Part shown: in pieces, positions 50,603 to 61,214 of the stretch
Numbering within the stretch: the stretch's first letter is position 1
How the letters are laid out: every line of letters starts with the position of its first letter
From: Deltaproteobacteria bacterium
Lineage (GTDB): Bacteria > Myxococcota_A > Polyangia > Haliangiales > SHYZ01
DNA: 64,000 bases
Reading direction: 5' to 3'
NCBI GenBank assembly: GCA_016210055.1
Contig: JACQUZ010000041.1
Location: 1-64,000 of the forward strand
Made by a program: the position numbers and the translations under genes
Notes under the pieces: model-generated
What the model was told of the DNA's origin: nothing
The model's input: only the letters and a program-made list of their open reading frames with translations
The model's database searches: none

Positions 50603-52462
50603 TTAAGGCGTCTCTTCAAACGCCTTGCCGGTGTTTTCAAACGAATAGATTCGGAATTGCGGGTTGGTGCTCGGCGCCTTCCCGTGGACCCACAGGCGGA
50701 ATCCCCCATCGTGCAGGATGACCGTCGGACTTCCAAGGTGATCAAGACCTGCGCCTTCCGGATCGATGACCGGATTGCCGCTGTATCGGTGCCAGGTTAC
50801 GCCGTCGGGTGATACCGCATAGCCGATGCTGCTTTTTCCCAAGAACGGCTCTGCCTTGTACCACATTCGATAAAGCCCACGCCGTTCATCCCAGGCCACT
50901 TCCGGGTCGGTCACTCCACGGCCGTCGAACTCATCAAGCAGGCCCTCGGTGAAGACGGGGTTGCGAGGGCTCTTCGCAAACGTGAGCCCCTTATCATCGG
51001 AGGTCGCAAGGCCGATTCGCCACGTGTCGTCTTTGGTTCCCTTGCCTGCATACCAGACAAAAGTCCTTTCGATGGCTTGACGATCCGCGCCTTCAACCTT
51101 GCGAACGACCGCCGTGGCGCAGCACGTGCCGCCACCATCCCAATCGTTTTCACCGCCGGGAACAATCGCATCTCTGAGTATTTGTCCGATCGACATCCCA
51201 TCCGGAACCTGCAGCGCGCTCGTTAACTCGAAGCTCTTGATACCCCGTTTCTTCTTGTTGTCGGCGTCGCTAATGAAGGCGCGAAGCCACGACTTGCTGA
51301 CGGCCACGTGAAGATTCAGCCCCTCGGCTCCCTCGCTAAACACCTGGTCGCTGAAGAACAGCGCTTGGTTGTTGAGCGCTTGGAACCCTTCTTCCTGGGT
51401 GACGACTTTTCCGATACCCACCTTGAGGTTGTCGCACTTCCCCTGCTTGCGCGTGCAACCCGTGTAGAACATTTGGATTGTTCGGTTATCCCCGGCGACC
51501 ACGTCTGGGTGATAGACCTGGTAGCTGTCCCAGGATGCCTCACTCGGCGAGCCAGCCCAGGCCTCGAACACGCGTGACTTTTGCCAGGTGCCAGGGGTGT
51601 CGCACTGGGTTTCGGTGGCCACCCGCACGTCATCGAACCGCGCGGCTTTTCCCAGGCCAACCAGGTAGAGGAAGGCCTGGTTGGTCGTTGCGGTGATGGG
51701 TCTGTCCGAGGGGGACTCGGCGAACTGCTCGCCATTTAGCTCGTAGTGAACGAGCTTGTCTTCGCCGATGTAGATGCGTAGCGCTTGGCGTTCTTCGGCC
51801 TTGCTCGTGGGTACCTCCCGGGACGCGTCCAGCTCCTGCTGTCCAAAACGGGCCACGAACTGGTATCCACCGCTCGATCGCTTTTGCGTGACCGACACGA
51901 TGGGGCGAATGGCATCCACGACGCCACACGGATCAATATGGCCAAAGAGGCTGGTTTCCGAGTTAAACGTGAGACCAATCTCCAGCTTGCCGGCTGGCTC
52001 CGGGCGCCCCTTGATCCCGATTTCGACGCGAAGTCCCGGGCGAAGCTGAAACTGCTCTTGCCCGAGAACTCCCACTGGGTAACATTGCTCGAGCTTGCTT
52101 GGCCAAAGTGCCCTGTCACAGACCTTCGGGTTGGGCACGCCCCACCATTTCCAGCGGCTGGCACGGCGTTCCAAGCACTCGGCGGTCGCCTGATCGCAGC
52201 TAACCTTCGCGCAATCCTCTGCTTCGAAATCATCTTCGAGGAGGATGGCCGGGATGTCGCAACAACCCTTCATGTTGAGGCACTTCCAGTCTTGGCAATC
52301 GGCGAGTCCGTCTTCGTCGTTGTCGTTGCCGTCGCTGCACAGGGCCTCCGTAGATTCGGACGTGGCAGCGATGTTGAAATCCGTGATCATCGTGCAGCTC
52401 CAAAACGGGAGCAGCGCGCCCATCAAAAACGTAAGACGCGAGGTTTTCTTCCAGGCTACCAA
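50603..52462 (-). CDS. surface lipoprotein with CxDGxDND motif and beta-propeller-like region
   Basis: 619 residues from a TTG at 52462, chosen because it yields a lipoprotein signal (LVAWKKTSRLTFLMGALLPF then WSC, lipid Cys23); the ATG at 52423 would leave too short a signal. The mature start holds ALCSDGNDNDEDGLADCQDW, a calcium-binding-type motif common in myxobacterial secreted proteins. Residues about 100-280 resemble a lectin/LamG-like sandwich; about 290-619 repeat blades with SxDGxTW-type motifs (SDDKGLTFAKSPRNPVF, AVSPDGVTWHRYSGNPVIDP) as in GH43/sialidase-like five-bladed propellers. Ligand unknown. It shares an operon with the FHA activator, behind a good sigma-54 promoter. Confidence 0.75.
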   Translation of the reverse strand: MVAWKKTSRLTFLMGALLPFWSCTMITDFNIAATSESTEALCSDGNDNDEDGLADCQDWKCLNMKGCCDIPAILLEDDFEAEDCAKVSCDQATAECLERRASRWKWWGVPNPKVCDRALWPSKLEQCYPVGVLGQEQFQLRPGLRVEIGIKGRPEPAGKLEIGLTFNSETSLFGHIDPCGVVDAIRPIVSVTQKRSSGGYQFVARFGQQELDASREVPTSKAEERQALRIYIGEDKLVHYELNGEQFAESPSDRPITATTNQAFLYLVGLGKAARFDDVRVATETQCDTPGTWQKSRVFEAWAGSPSEASWDSYQVYHPDVVAGDNRTIQMFYTGCTRKQGKCDNLKVGIGKVVTQEEGFQALNNQALFFSDQVFSEGAEGLNLHVAVSKSWLRAFISDADNKKKRGIKSFELTSALQVPDGMSIGQILRDAIVPGGENDWDGGGTCCATAVVRKVEGADRQAIERTFVWYAGKGTKDDTWRIGLATSDDKGLTFAKSPRNPVFTEGLLDEFDGRGVTDPEVAWDERRGLYRMWYKAEPFLGKSSIGYAVSPDGVTWHRYSGNPVIDPEGAGLDHLGSPTVILHDGGFRLWVHGKAPSTNPQFRIYSFENTGKAFEETP

Positions 52463-52527
52463 GACCAGTTCACCCGCGACATCACGTGGCGTGAAGCAGG
52501 ATACCAATGACCACCGTGGCAACGAAA

Positions 52528-52543
52528 AGCAAGCGCCGTGCCG
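52528..52543 (-). promoter_or_regulatory. sigma-54-type -24/-12 promoter of the lipoprotein/activator operon
   Basis: Minus strand CGGCACGGCGCTTGCT: 15 of 16 positions fit TGGCACRNNNNTTGCW with exact spacing. It is 67 bp before the chosen start. A 7-bp inverted repeat (AATTGCC ... GGCAATT) lies 57-92 bp further upstream at 52599-52634 and could be the activator site. Because the operon encodes a sigma-54 activator, self-control is likely. Confidence 0.7.
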
Positions 52544-52598
52544 CTGTGAGGCAGGCCAAGCACCCGAATCATAGGGTCCCATTTGACGACTTCGCTCG

Positions 52599-52634
52599 AA
52601 TTGCCCGAAAAATGCGCACAAGTGAGCGGCAATT
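52599..52634. repeat. 7-bp inverted repeat upstream of the sigma-54 promoter
   Basis: AATTGCC (52599-52605) and GGCAATT (52628-52634), 22 bp apart, 57 bp upstream of the -24 GG. Candidate enhancer for the FHA activator; short, so chance cannot be excluded. Confidence 0.35.
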
Positions 52635-52695
52635 GCGCTGCGTTAAGGATGCTCTCGCTCATTTAGGCTGACCGGTTTCTGATGATTCATCGTAA

Positions 52696-53940
52696 CTACC
52701 GCGCAATGAGCGCCGTGGACGAGCTCGGCTCGGTGATGAAGTAATAGACGGCCGCCGTCGCGGCGAGAGCCAGGGCCGTGCCCCACAGGGTGTCGGCTAT
52801 CTTGGCCCGTTCCTCCCCTTGCCGATGGATCATCTTGGTGGGTAGGTCGTTGTATCGCTCCTGGTCGCTGAGTGCCAGGATTCCAAACACGCCACCGCTA
52901 ATCGCGGTCACCCCAGAGGCCCCCACCAGGGACCAGAAAACCATCCTTTCTGCCTTGCTGCGATGTGGTTCCATGTGGACCCGAAGCCACAGGTCCGCGT
53001 CGTCCGGGACGTGGATGTCGGCAATGTAAGGGACGTGCGCAGCGGCCTGCAACTCCACGCGATGCACGCCGACGAGGAGCCTGCTATCGACCGGTGACCT
53101 CCCCACCCGCTTCCCATCGATCATGACCTGGGCCAGCGCGTTGCTCTCTATCGACAGTGTCCTCACTTTGGGGAGCGGTGGGAGCGAGACCATGAGCGAG
53201 AATTGTTGCCCCGAATCGACACGTACCTCGCGACGCATCGTTCGGTAGCCCGTCCTGCGGACTTCTACCCGGTACAGCCCGGCAGCGAGCTCCCGCCGGA
53301 GGGGACTAGCTTCCCAGCCGCTGGAATCGATGGATACGAATGCCCCGGGAACGTCGGCCTCGATGTTCAGCGAGGAAAGCTTCTCGAGCGAGAAGTCGAT
53401 CTCGGGGCGTGACCCAATTTCTACCGTGATTTCTTGCGTCTGCGGGAGGTACCCAGGCATCTCCACGGTAATGGTGTACGACCCAGGGGCGAGCTGGATG
53501 TTGGTGGGAGTTCTGCCGTGTGGCTTTCGATGGGATCCGGCTCCAATCAGGATTGCGGCGCTCGGCGGCATGGACGAGATCCTGGTTGGAATCATGGTTC
53601 GCGATCGGCAGGTCTCCATGCGCTTGGTAGCCTTCTCGCGGTCGCTCTCGTCCCTTGCGCCATCCAAGTACTGCTTGAAGGACAGGGCGCAACCTTCATA
53701 GTCCAGCACCTTTTCGCGTGCCAGGCCGATGTTGTAAAGGATATCGACGGAGGGCAGGAGGTCATATGCCGCCTGATAAAGCCTTAGAGCCTCCTCGTAA
53801 CGGCCGTCGTTATAGAACTCGTTTGCCCGTCCAAAGCGTCGTTGCGCCTCGAGCACTACTTCCCTGGGGGGGGGCTTTTCGCCCAACGCGGCCAAAGGGA
53901 TGGAGACGCCAACCAGGGTGAGCAATGCGATTCGTTTCAC
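52696..53940 (-). CDS. secreted TPR/PEGA-domain protein
   Basis: 414 residues, GTG start overlapping the kinase stop by 4 bp. Signal peptide about 1-20 (MKRIALLTLVGVSIPLAALG), a TPR-like pair (RRFGRANEFYNDGRYEEALR, about 34-53), then at least three PEGA-like beta repeats (GSYTITVEMPGYLPQTQEIT; AGLYRVEVRRTGYRTMRREV; LLVGVHRVELQAAAHVPYIA) and two hydrophobic segments near the end (WSLVGASGVTAISGGVFGIL; LWGTALALAATAAVYYFIT). A myxobacterial pattern often found beside Ser/Thr kinases. It may be anchored in the inner membrane with the repeats in the periplasm, sensing the wall for the coupled kinase. Confidence 0.85.
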   Translation of the reverse strand: MKRIALLTLVGVSIPLAALGEKPPPREVVLEAQRRFGRANEFYNDGRYEEALRLYQAAYDLLPSVDILYNIGLAREKVLDYEGCALSFKQYLDGARDESDREKATKRMETCRSRTMIPTRISSMPPSAAILIGAGSHRKPHGRTPTNIQLAPGSYTITVEMPGYLPQTQEITVEIGSRPEIDFSLEKLSSLNIEADVPGAFVSIDSSGWEASPLRRELAAGLYRVEVRRTGYRTMRREVRVDSGQQFSLMVSLPPLPKVRTLSIESNALAQVMIDGKRVGRSPVDSRLLVGVHRVELQAAAHVPYIADIHVPDDADLWLRVHMEPHRSKAERMVFWSLVGASGVTAISGGVFGILALSDQERYNDLPTKMIHRQGEERAKIADTLWGTALALAATAAVYYFITEPSSSTALIAR

Positions 53941-55373
53941 CGCGGAGCCCTAAGCGTCGACTTGGGCGCATCAGGGAGGCCTTGACCGGTCGAGCTTGCC
54001 CGTTGGCGTCTCCTGCCTGCTGCGGTGGCCCTGTCGCTGGCGGGCGTGGGCGTCTCCCCAGGAGGTGACGTCGTGACTAGGGACGGGTTGCTCGCAGGCG
54101 AGGTTACCGTCGGGATGGAAGGCGTAGGTACTGCGGCCGCCGCCGCGATCGACGGTGCCTTGGTACCCGTCGGCACTTCGTGAGCAGGCGGGAGAGACGC
54201 GCGAGCATCTACCACGGCGGCCGGCACGCTTGGCCGCGACCGGAGCCGCGGGCCAGCCGGCACCGCAGCAAGCACACAGACAGCAGCAATGGCGAGCCCG
54301 CGCCAGCGTCGTTTTGCGGAACGCCTTGCGGTATCCGGCGAGTAGTGCATGTACTCGCTGAGCACGTGCGCGAGCTCCGCGGCGCTTTGAAATCGCTTTT
54401 CCGGGCGCTTTTCAATCGCCTTGAGGACAATGGAGTCGAATGCCTGCGGTATCTCTGGACGGTGTTGGGAAGGGGGCGCCGGAGCCTCCATCAGGTGCGC
54501 GACGAGCATGTCCGCGACATGGAGGCCAGCAAAGGGTGTCGTTCCGGTGAGCATTTCGTAGAGAACCATGCCGAGCGCGTAGACGTCAGAGCGGGCATCT
54601 ACGGGACCGAGCTTCGATCGAATCTGCTCGGGAGCCATGTACGCGGGGGTGCCCAAGATGTGTCCCGTGCGCGTGAGGGTAGGGGTTTCCCTCCCTTCTG
54701 CGATCTTGGCCACGCCGAAGTCGAGGATCTTGATAAGCGGGCTGGTTTGGATGTCGCTGATTAGCCCGCTGTTGGAGGACGACGACGTGGTCTCCTTCTT
54801 GTGCTCTGAGTTCTTGGTGGAGCTCCCGATCGAGCTTATCTGCACGATGATATTTGCGGGCTTGAGATCCCGGTGTACGACTTGGTGCTCGTGTGCGGCT
54901 GAGAGGGCTAGGCAAACCGCGTTTGCGACGCGCGCGGCTACCGCGATGGGGAGCCGGTGCTCGTGTTCCAGCAGCTGCTCGAGCGTCTCCCCGGCCGCAT
55001 ACTCCATGACCAGGTACGGGCGTCCGTCCTGCAGCACGTCGAAGTCGGTGACTCCAACGATGTACGGATGACTCAGGCGACTCGCCGCCATTGCCTCGGC
55101 ACGGAAGCGGTCAATCGCACCTTCGGCCCTCGCTCGCCTTGCCCCTAGAAGCTTGACCGCAACCGGTTTTTCAAGCCGCTCATCGACGGCCTCGTAAACC
55201 GATCCAAAGCCGCCTGCGCCAAGAAAGCGAACAATCCGATAGCGGTTCGCGATGACTGGCGGTGGCTCGTCCCCCGGTGCTTCCCCCAAGTCGCGTTCGG
55301 GACTGGGCGTCGTCGAGACGGCCTCCGGGGTCCCAGACAACGTCCTAGCGTATGGTAATTCCCTTTCGTCCAT
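53937..55373 (-). CDS. serine/threonine kinase with a serine-rich insert before the DFG motif
   Basis: 478 residues. Kinase domain about 43-345: RFLGAGGFGSVYEAVDERLE, VAVKLLGARR, VVHRDLKPANIIVQ, DFGVAKIAEG, GTPAYMAPEQIR and PEKRFQSAAELAHVLSE. Between the catalytic loop and DFG lies about 30 extra residues rich in Ser, Thr and Lys (SSIGSSTKNSEHKKETTSSS), absent from most relatives and a possible autophosphorylation site. A membrane span (GLAIAAVCVLAAVPAG, about 366-381) leads to a Pro/Ser/Thr-rich external tail. Coupled by a 4-bp overlap to the TPR/PEGA gene. A strong sigma-54-type element lies 19 bp before the ATG. Confidence 0.9.
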   Translation of the reverse strand: MDERELPYARTLSGTPEAVSTTPSPERDLGEAPGDEPPPVIANRYRIVRFLGAGGFGSVYEAVDERLEKPVAVKLLGARRARAEGAIDRFRAEAMAASRLSHPYIVGVTDFDVLQDGRPYLVMEYAAGETLEQLLEHEHRLPIAVAARVANAVCLALSAAHEHQVVHRDLKPANIIVQISSIGSSTKNSEHKKETTSSSSNSGLISDIQTSPLIKILDFGVAKIAEGRETPTLTRTGHILGTPAYMAPEQIRSKLGPVDARSDVYALGMVLYEMLTGTTPFAGLHVADMLVAHLMEAPAPPSQHRPEIPQAFDSIVLKAIEKRPEKRFQSAAELAHVLSEYMHYSPDTARRSAKRRWRGLAIAAVCVLAAVPAGPRLRSRPSVPAAVVDARASLPPAHEVPTGTKAPSIAAAAAVPTPSIPTVTSPASNPSLVTTSPPGETPTPASDRATAAGRRRQRASSTGQGLPDAPKSTLRAPR

Positions 55374-55390
55374 CCTCTGGCCCTACCCAG

Positions 55391-55406
55391 AGCAAGTCAC
55401 GTGCCT
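55391..55406 (-). promoter_or_regulatory. sigma-54-type -24/-12 promoter of the kinase/PEGA operon
   Basis: Minus strand AGGCACGTGACTTGCT: 15 of 16 positions fit TGGCACRNNNNTTGCW and GG-N10-GC spacing is exact. The -12 GC is 19 bp before the ATG at 55373, so transcription would begin 6-8 bp before the start codon. Confidence 0.65.
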
Positions 55407-55598
55407 AGTTGGCTGGTTGAAATAACACGCATATTCACCAGTGGGAGTGCTCTAATCCTGCTCACCACGGGCAGTCGGTGGGTATTGAGCAATAGGTGCT
55501 CGACACGACCGCTGGGGACTCCCTGCATGGGAATATCTTAACTCAGAATCGGCCAGCCTGACCGCGGGTTAATGGGAGCCTTGCATCGGCGAGCAAGC

Positions 55599-56007
55599 GG
55601 CCTTCTCCGCCAGAGGTGCCGGTAAGCCGAGTTCTGTGACGGGTTTGACCCGTTGGTGATCATTCATCTAGGCGCGCCGTTGCCGTCGCGCTCAAGCGAT
55701 CCAACCCGGGGGTATTACGCGGGCCACGCGACCCCCTGCTCGATCTTGCTCCGGGTGGGGTTTGCCGTGCCCCCCTCGTCACCGAGAGGGCGGTGCGCTC
55801 TTACCGCACCTTTTCACCCTTACCTGACGCTGCGCGGAGCGCATCCGTCAGGCGGTCTCTTTTCTGTGGCACTTTCCTTCGAGTCACCTCGACTGGCCGT
55901 TAACCAGCACCGTGCCCTGTGGAGCTCGGACTTTCCTCTCGTGCCACCAATGCGCTTTCGCGCACGGCGAGCACCAGCGATCACCTCGACACCTCCGGCG
56001 GGAGGCC
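55599..56007 (-). ncRNA. rnpB: RNase P RNA (bacterial type A)
   Basis: Catalytic RNA that trims tRNA 5' leaders. On the minus strand the universally conserved strands are present: GAGGAAAGTCCGAGCTCC (P4 5' side, CR I) and ACAGAACTCGGCTTACCGGC (P4 3' side, CR V), as well as GGTAAGGGTGAAAAGGTGCG and GCAAACCCCACCCGGAGCAA. The ends pair as P1: GGCCT and CCGCCGGAGGTG at the 5' end with CACCTCTGGCGG and AGGCC at the 3' end, which fixes the limits at about 409 nt. The ORFs seen on the other strand are artefacts of this RNA. Confidence 0.95.
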
Positions 56008-56014
56008 GTCAGCG

Positions 56015-56042
56015 AATATACTCGAAGTGGTGCGCGCTGCAA
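56015..56042 (-). promoter_or_regulatory. sigma-70 promoter of rnpB
   Basis: TATATT (-10, 56015-56020) and TTGCAG (-35, 56037-56042) are 16 bp apart on the minus strand. The -10 is 7 bp from the first base of P1 at 56007, so the transcription start fits the mature 5' end. Confidence 0.6.
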
Positions 56043-56057
56043 CGTCCCTGAGAACGG

Positions 56058-56816
56058 CTACTCGGGCTTCACAGCCGGGGACTCCTCCCCGCGTTCGAGC
56101 TCCTTGTCCTTCATGAGCTCATCCCAATAGACGATGCGGTGGCAGTTCGGGCAGGGCTCGATGGAATTGCCACGCTGGAGCGTATTGTAGAGCTGAGGAG
56201 GAATCGCCATGTGGCAACCCTGGCACACGCCCATCACTACCGGGACGACGGCGAGCCCGCGTCGCATTCGAATTGTGCCGTAGCGCTTCAGGACGTCCGC
56301 CCGTACTTTGGTCGCCACTGCATCCCGATGCTGGCGCTCATCGACGACCTTCTGTCGAAGATCCTCGACCCGTTCCGTGATGACCCCCTCTTCCCGGACC
56401 ACGTGTTCACGAAGCTGTGCGACGTCGGTCTCATGGGCCGCGATTGACTTCTTGGTGGATTCAATCGCTTCGATCAGCCTGAGGATCTCTTCTTCGCGCT
56501 CACCGACGAGCTTGCGGGTGGCTTCGACCTCTCGCTGCGCAGCCATGTAGTCCTTGCTGTTCTTCACCTGCTGCAGCTTGGCCTTTGCCTTGCCGATGCT
56601 GGCCTCGTCGACCTTGAGCTGGGCTTCCTGCTCCCTGCGGAACTTCTCTGTATCTGCCAGCCCCTGCTGTTCCTTTTCGAGAAGGGCTTCGACCTTGGCG
56701 AGGTCAGCCTTCATCGACTGGAGCTTCTCTGGGAGCGCCTTGAGTGCGGATTCGAACTCCTGCAGGTGAGCGTCGTAGCGCTGCAGTTCTTCTAGTAACC
56801 TCAACTGTTCTCGCAA
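56058..56816 (-). CDS. coiled-coil protein with C-terminal zinc ribbon (CT398/FlgZ-like)
   Basis: 252 residues from a TTG preceded by GGAGGAGG. Long antiparallel coiled coil (about 5-180: LLEELQRYDAHLQEFESALK; AKAKLQQVKNSKDYMAAQRE), then a zinc ribbon C4 site VCQGCHMAIPPQL and EPCPNCHRIVYW (CxxC and CxxC). This DUF164/CT398 family is widespread and linked to sigma-54 or secretion factors in chlamydiae, but its general function is unknown. Directly downstream of the CAU tRNA gene (30 bp) and upstream of rnpB on the same strand. Confidence 0.88.
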   Translation of the reverse strand: MREQLRLLEELQRYDAHLQEFESALKALPEKLQSMKADLAKVEALLEKEQQGLADTEKFRREQEAQLKVDEASIGKAKAKLQQVKNSKDYMAAQREVEATRKLVGEREEEILRLIEAIESTKKSIAAHETDVAQLREHVVREEGVITERVEDLRQKVVDERQHRDAVATKVRADVLKRYGTIRMRRGLAVVPVVMGVCQGCHMAIPPQLYNTLQRGNSIEPCPNCHRIVYWDELMKDKELERGEESPAVKPE

Positions 56817-56845
56817 GGAGAAGCCTCCTCCGTCCCGGTGGCGGG

Positions 56846-56919
56846 TGGGCCCACCTGGATTCGAACCAGGGACTGGCCGGTTATGAGCCGGCGGCTCTGA
56901 CCAGCTGAGCTATGGGCCC
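56846..56919 (-). tRNA. tRNA with CAU anticodon (elongator Met or Ile2)
   Basis: 74-nt cloverleaf on the minus strand: acceptor GGGCCCA/TGGGCCC, D arm GCTC...GAGC, anticodon stem GCCGG/CCGGC with loop CTCATAA (anticodon CAU), T arm CCTGG-TTCGAAT-CCAGG, discriminator A. CCA is not encoded. The sequence alone does not settle Met against lysidine-modified Ile2; the G/C-rich GGGCCC acceptor leans to Ile2. It lies between the zinc-ribbon gene and rpoD. Confidence 0.93.
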
Positions 56920-57045
56920 GTGAGTCCTGCATGGAAGCTATTGATAGATCCAAACTCCCGATTCTGCAACTTTGCTTCGCGTGGGGGCAGGACGAACGCT
57001 CGGCTTGGGTGGTGGTGCTTGGAGGCTCGAAGTGGGAAGAGAAAC

Positions 57046-58817
<1,772 letters not shown>

Positions 58818-58821
<4 letters not shown>

Positions 58822-60623
58822 CGAGGCTCTTCCTTTGGCCGACGCCTGAGGTCATCGGCCAGGTTTCGGGTTTGGAGCCGGCGCATGGCCAGCTCGCGCG
58901 CAAGGGCGACGTCGCCCCGCCGTTCAGCTTCTTTAATGCGTAGCCCCAGAGCGTCCCCTTCGGCCTGGAGTCTTTCTCTATGCAGTGCTCGGAGCATCTC
59001 GGCGAGCGTGCGATGGGGGTCTTGGAGCGACATGTAGGAACCGTTCAAAACCTCTCTCGCCACGAGTTCTCTCAGCTCAGGTGGGGCAGCCTGCACCAGG
59101 GACTGGCCCATCAATGCGGCGGAATACATGTCTCGAAGGCGCTCGTCCGTCAAGAGGGATCGCGCGTCCGCCGCCTCCGCGTCCGCCATCAAATTCGGAT
59201 GATCGGCCAAGAGCACGAGAATCTTTAGCTCTTGCGGTGGAGGAGCGGCAGGCGAAGCGCTCTTCACTCGCACTGGCAGGCCCTCACCGCGGGAGCGGGG
59301 AGAATGCCCTTCATCCCCATGGAGAGAGCCGGCACGTGCCCGGATGACCGCTCGACTCAAGATTTGGCGCTCAACACCCAGTGCGGTCGCAAGCTCGCCA
59401 ATGAGGATTTCGCGCTTGGTGTCGTCCCCTATCTTAGCGATGACCGGGGCGGCCTCCTTGATGGCGACCGAGCGCTGGTCGGCCGACGAGGAATCAGAGC
59501 GGGCCCAGGCTTCGTAGATGAAGTACTCCACTGCAGGCTGGGCCTTGGAGATGAGCGCATCCATGGCGGCTGGCCCGTTCTTGCGGACGAATGAATCCGG
59601 ATCCTCCCCGTCGGGCAGAGCGGCGACGCGCGTCTCGACCCCGGCCTCGAGGAGGGTCATGATGTCGCGCAGGATCGCCGCGCGCCCTGCTCGATCCCCA
59701 TCCAGGCACAGGATGACTCGAGGTACCAGGAGCCGCAGCGAGTGTACGTGTCGATCCGTAAGCGCCGTCCCGAGGGGGGCCACGGTTTCGGCAAATCCGG
59801 CCTGGTGGAGCGCGATAACGTCGAAATTCCCTTCCACGAGGATCGCCCGCTCCCGTGCTCGAAAAGCAGTGCGAGCTGCGTGGAGCCCGAAAAGTACGTG
59901 ACCTTTCGTATAAATCGGAGAACCGGGCGAGTTGATGTACTTGGCCGGGTCGTCGCCGAGCGTGCGACCAGAAAACGCCACTACCTCTCCGGCAGGGAGA
60001 ATCACTGGGCACATGAGGCGGTTTCGAAATCGGTCATAAGAGCCCCCCGTTCGCCGGGGCGCGATGAGTCCCAGCGTTTCGGGCAGGTCTGGCGAAATGT
60101 GGCGGGCGTGGAGGCGGCGTGCAAGGCCGTCCCAAGCTTCAGGCGCCATTCCGAGCTGAAATACGTCGGCTATTTCACTGCCGATTCCGCGTTTCTTGAG
60201 GTAGGACCGCCCTGTGGCCCCGGCTTCGCTTGCAAGCACCTCGCGGTAGAACGCAGCGGCGACCGCATTCACCTCATAGAAGCGGCTCCGGGCGTCGAGT
60301 CGTGCTTGTTCTGCTGGGGTGGTCTCACGCTCCGGAATCGTGATCCCGACCCGACCCGCACACTCGCGGACGGCTTCGACGAAGGTCTTCCCCTCGAGCT
60401 CCATGATGAATCGGAACGGGTCGCCGTTCTTCTGGCAGCCAAAGCAATGGAAGAACCGCTTGTCCGGGAGCACGTGAAAGGAGGGGGTCTTTTCGTGATG
60501 GAAGGGACAAAGTCCCTTGAACGACCTTCCTACCTTCTTGAGCTCGACCTTCTCGCCCACCAGGGCGACAATGTCAATGCGCTCACGGACCTCCGCGATG
60601 ATCTCGTCGGGAATCCGCGCCAT
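58818..60623 (-). CDS. dnaG: DNA primase
   Basis: 601 residues from the ATG at 60623 (AAAGGA upstream); the open frame extends 84 codons earlier without conservation. Zinc-binding CHC2 domain: [20 protein letters not shown] then [22 protein letters not shown] domain: [36 protein letters not shown]. The C-terminal part (about 440-601) corresponds to the DnaB-binding helicase-interaction domain and is Arg/Ala-rich. Makes RNA primers at the replication fork. Operon with rpoD. Confidence 0.97.
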
Positions 60624-60807
60624 CGTCCTTTGAACCGAGCGGTTTTCCAAGGGCAAGTACGGCTCCCCGACAAGAAGCGGTAGAAGTATGCCAGCCTTTT
60701 CTCCACTGTCAAATTGGTAGGTGGGGTCACGCCCCCTTCCCGCCCAAAAACTTGCCCCAGGCCAAGGGGTCACTGATCTTGTGTCAAAGACATCAATTGG
60801 AGGAAGC

Positions 60808-61191
60808 ATGCGGAGGCAATCGGACCGCGAGCATGGTGAGCGTACTGGAACGGGCAGAAGGGCGAGGGACCGCATTCTCGCAGGAAATACCCGGCCCGGC
60901 CCGGCCCTTCGGGAGCGATACGAGCTTCAGAACCTGATCCTGTTCCTAGGGGACGACTTGCGGGAGAGTGCCATTGCGGTGGGAGGAATTGAGGCATTTC
61001 TGCTCGACGCCCAGAAGGTCCTTGAGCAAGCATCGATTTCTTCGGGCGACCTCAAGGCGCTCCTGCTCGATAGTCGCGTTGAGGAACGGATTGACCTTTT
61101 ATGCGATGCGCTTAGCAGTCTAAGGCGCTCGATAGGGCTCATCCATGACGCCCTGCAAGAGGACATGTGCTATAAAGCCGCGACCAAGTAG
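60808..61191 (+). CDS. small protein of unknown function
   Basis: 127 residues from the ATG at 60808, preceded by GGAGG at 4 bp; a longer frame to 60721 overlaps the primase region and is less likely. The first 35 residues are Arg/Gly-rich and disordered; residues 40-127 are helical (YELQNLILFLGDDLRESAIA; LEQASISSGDLKALLLDSRV; LLCDALSSLRRSIGLIHDAL). No family recognised. It is divergent from dnaG and 23 bp before the zinc-site protein, so the two may be co-expressed. Confidence 0.65.
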   Translation: MRRQSDREHGERTGTGRRARDRILAGNTRPGPALRERYELQNLILFLGDDLRESAIAVGGIEAFLLDAQKVLEQASISSGDLKALLLDSRVEERIDLLCDALSSLRRSIGLIHDALQEDMCYKAATK

Positions 61192-61214
61192 CGACTATCT
61201 GTAAGGAGCCGCCA

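Noticed and set aside
55653..56051. Long plus-strand reading frame of 132 codons
   Set aside because: It is antisense to the conserved RNase P RNA; GC-rich structured RNA keeps frames open. No ribosome site or known domain.
60653..60666. GG-N10-GC element upstream of dnaG (minus strand)
   Set aside because: Only GG, one C and TTGC match the sigma-54 consensus; a housekeeping primase is an unlikely target, so this shows the level of chance matches.
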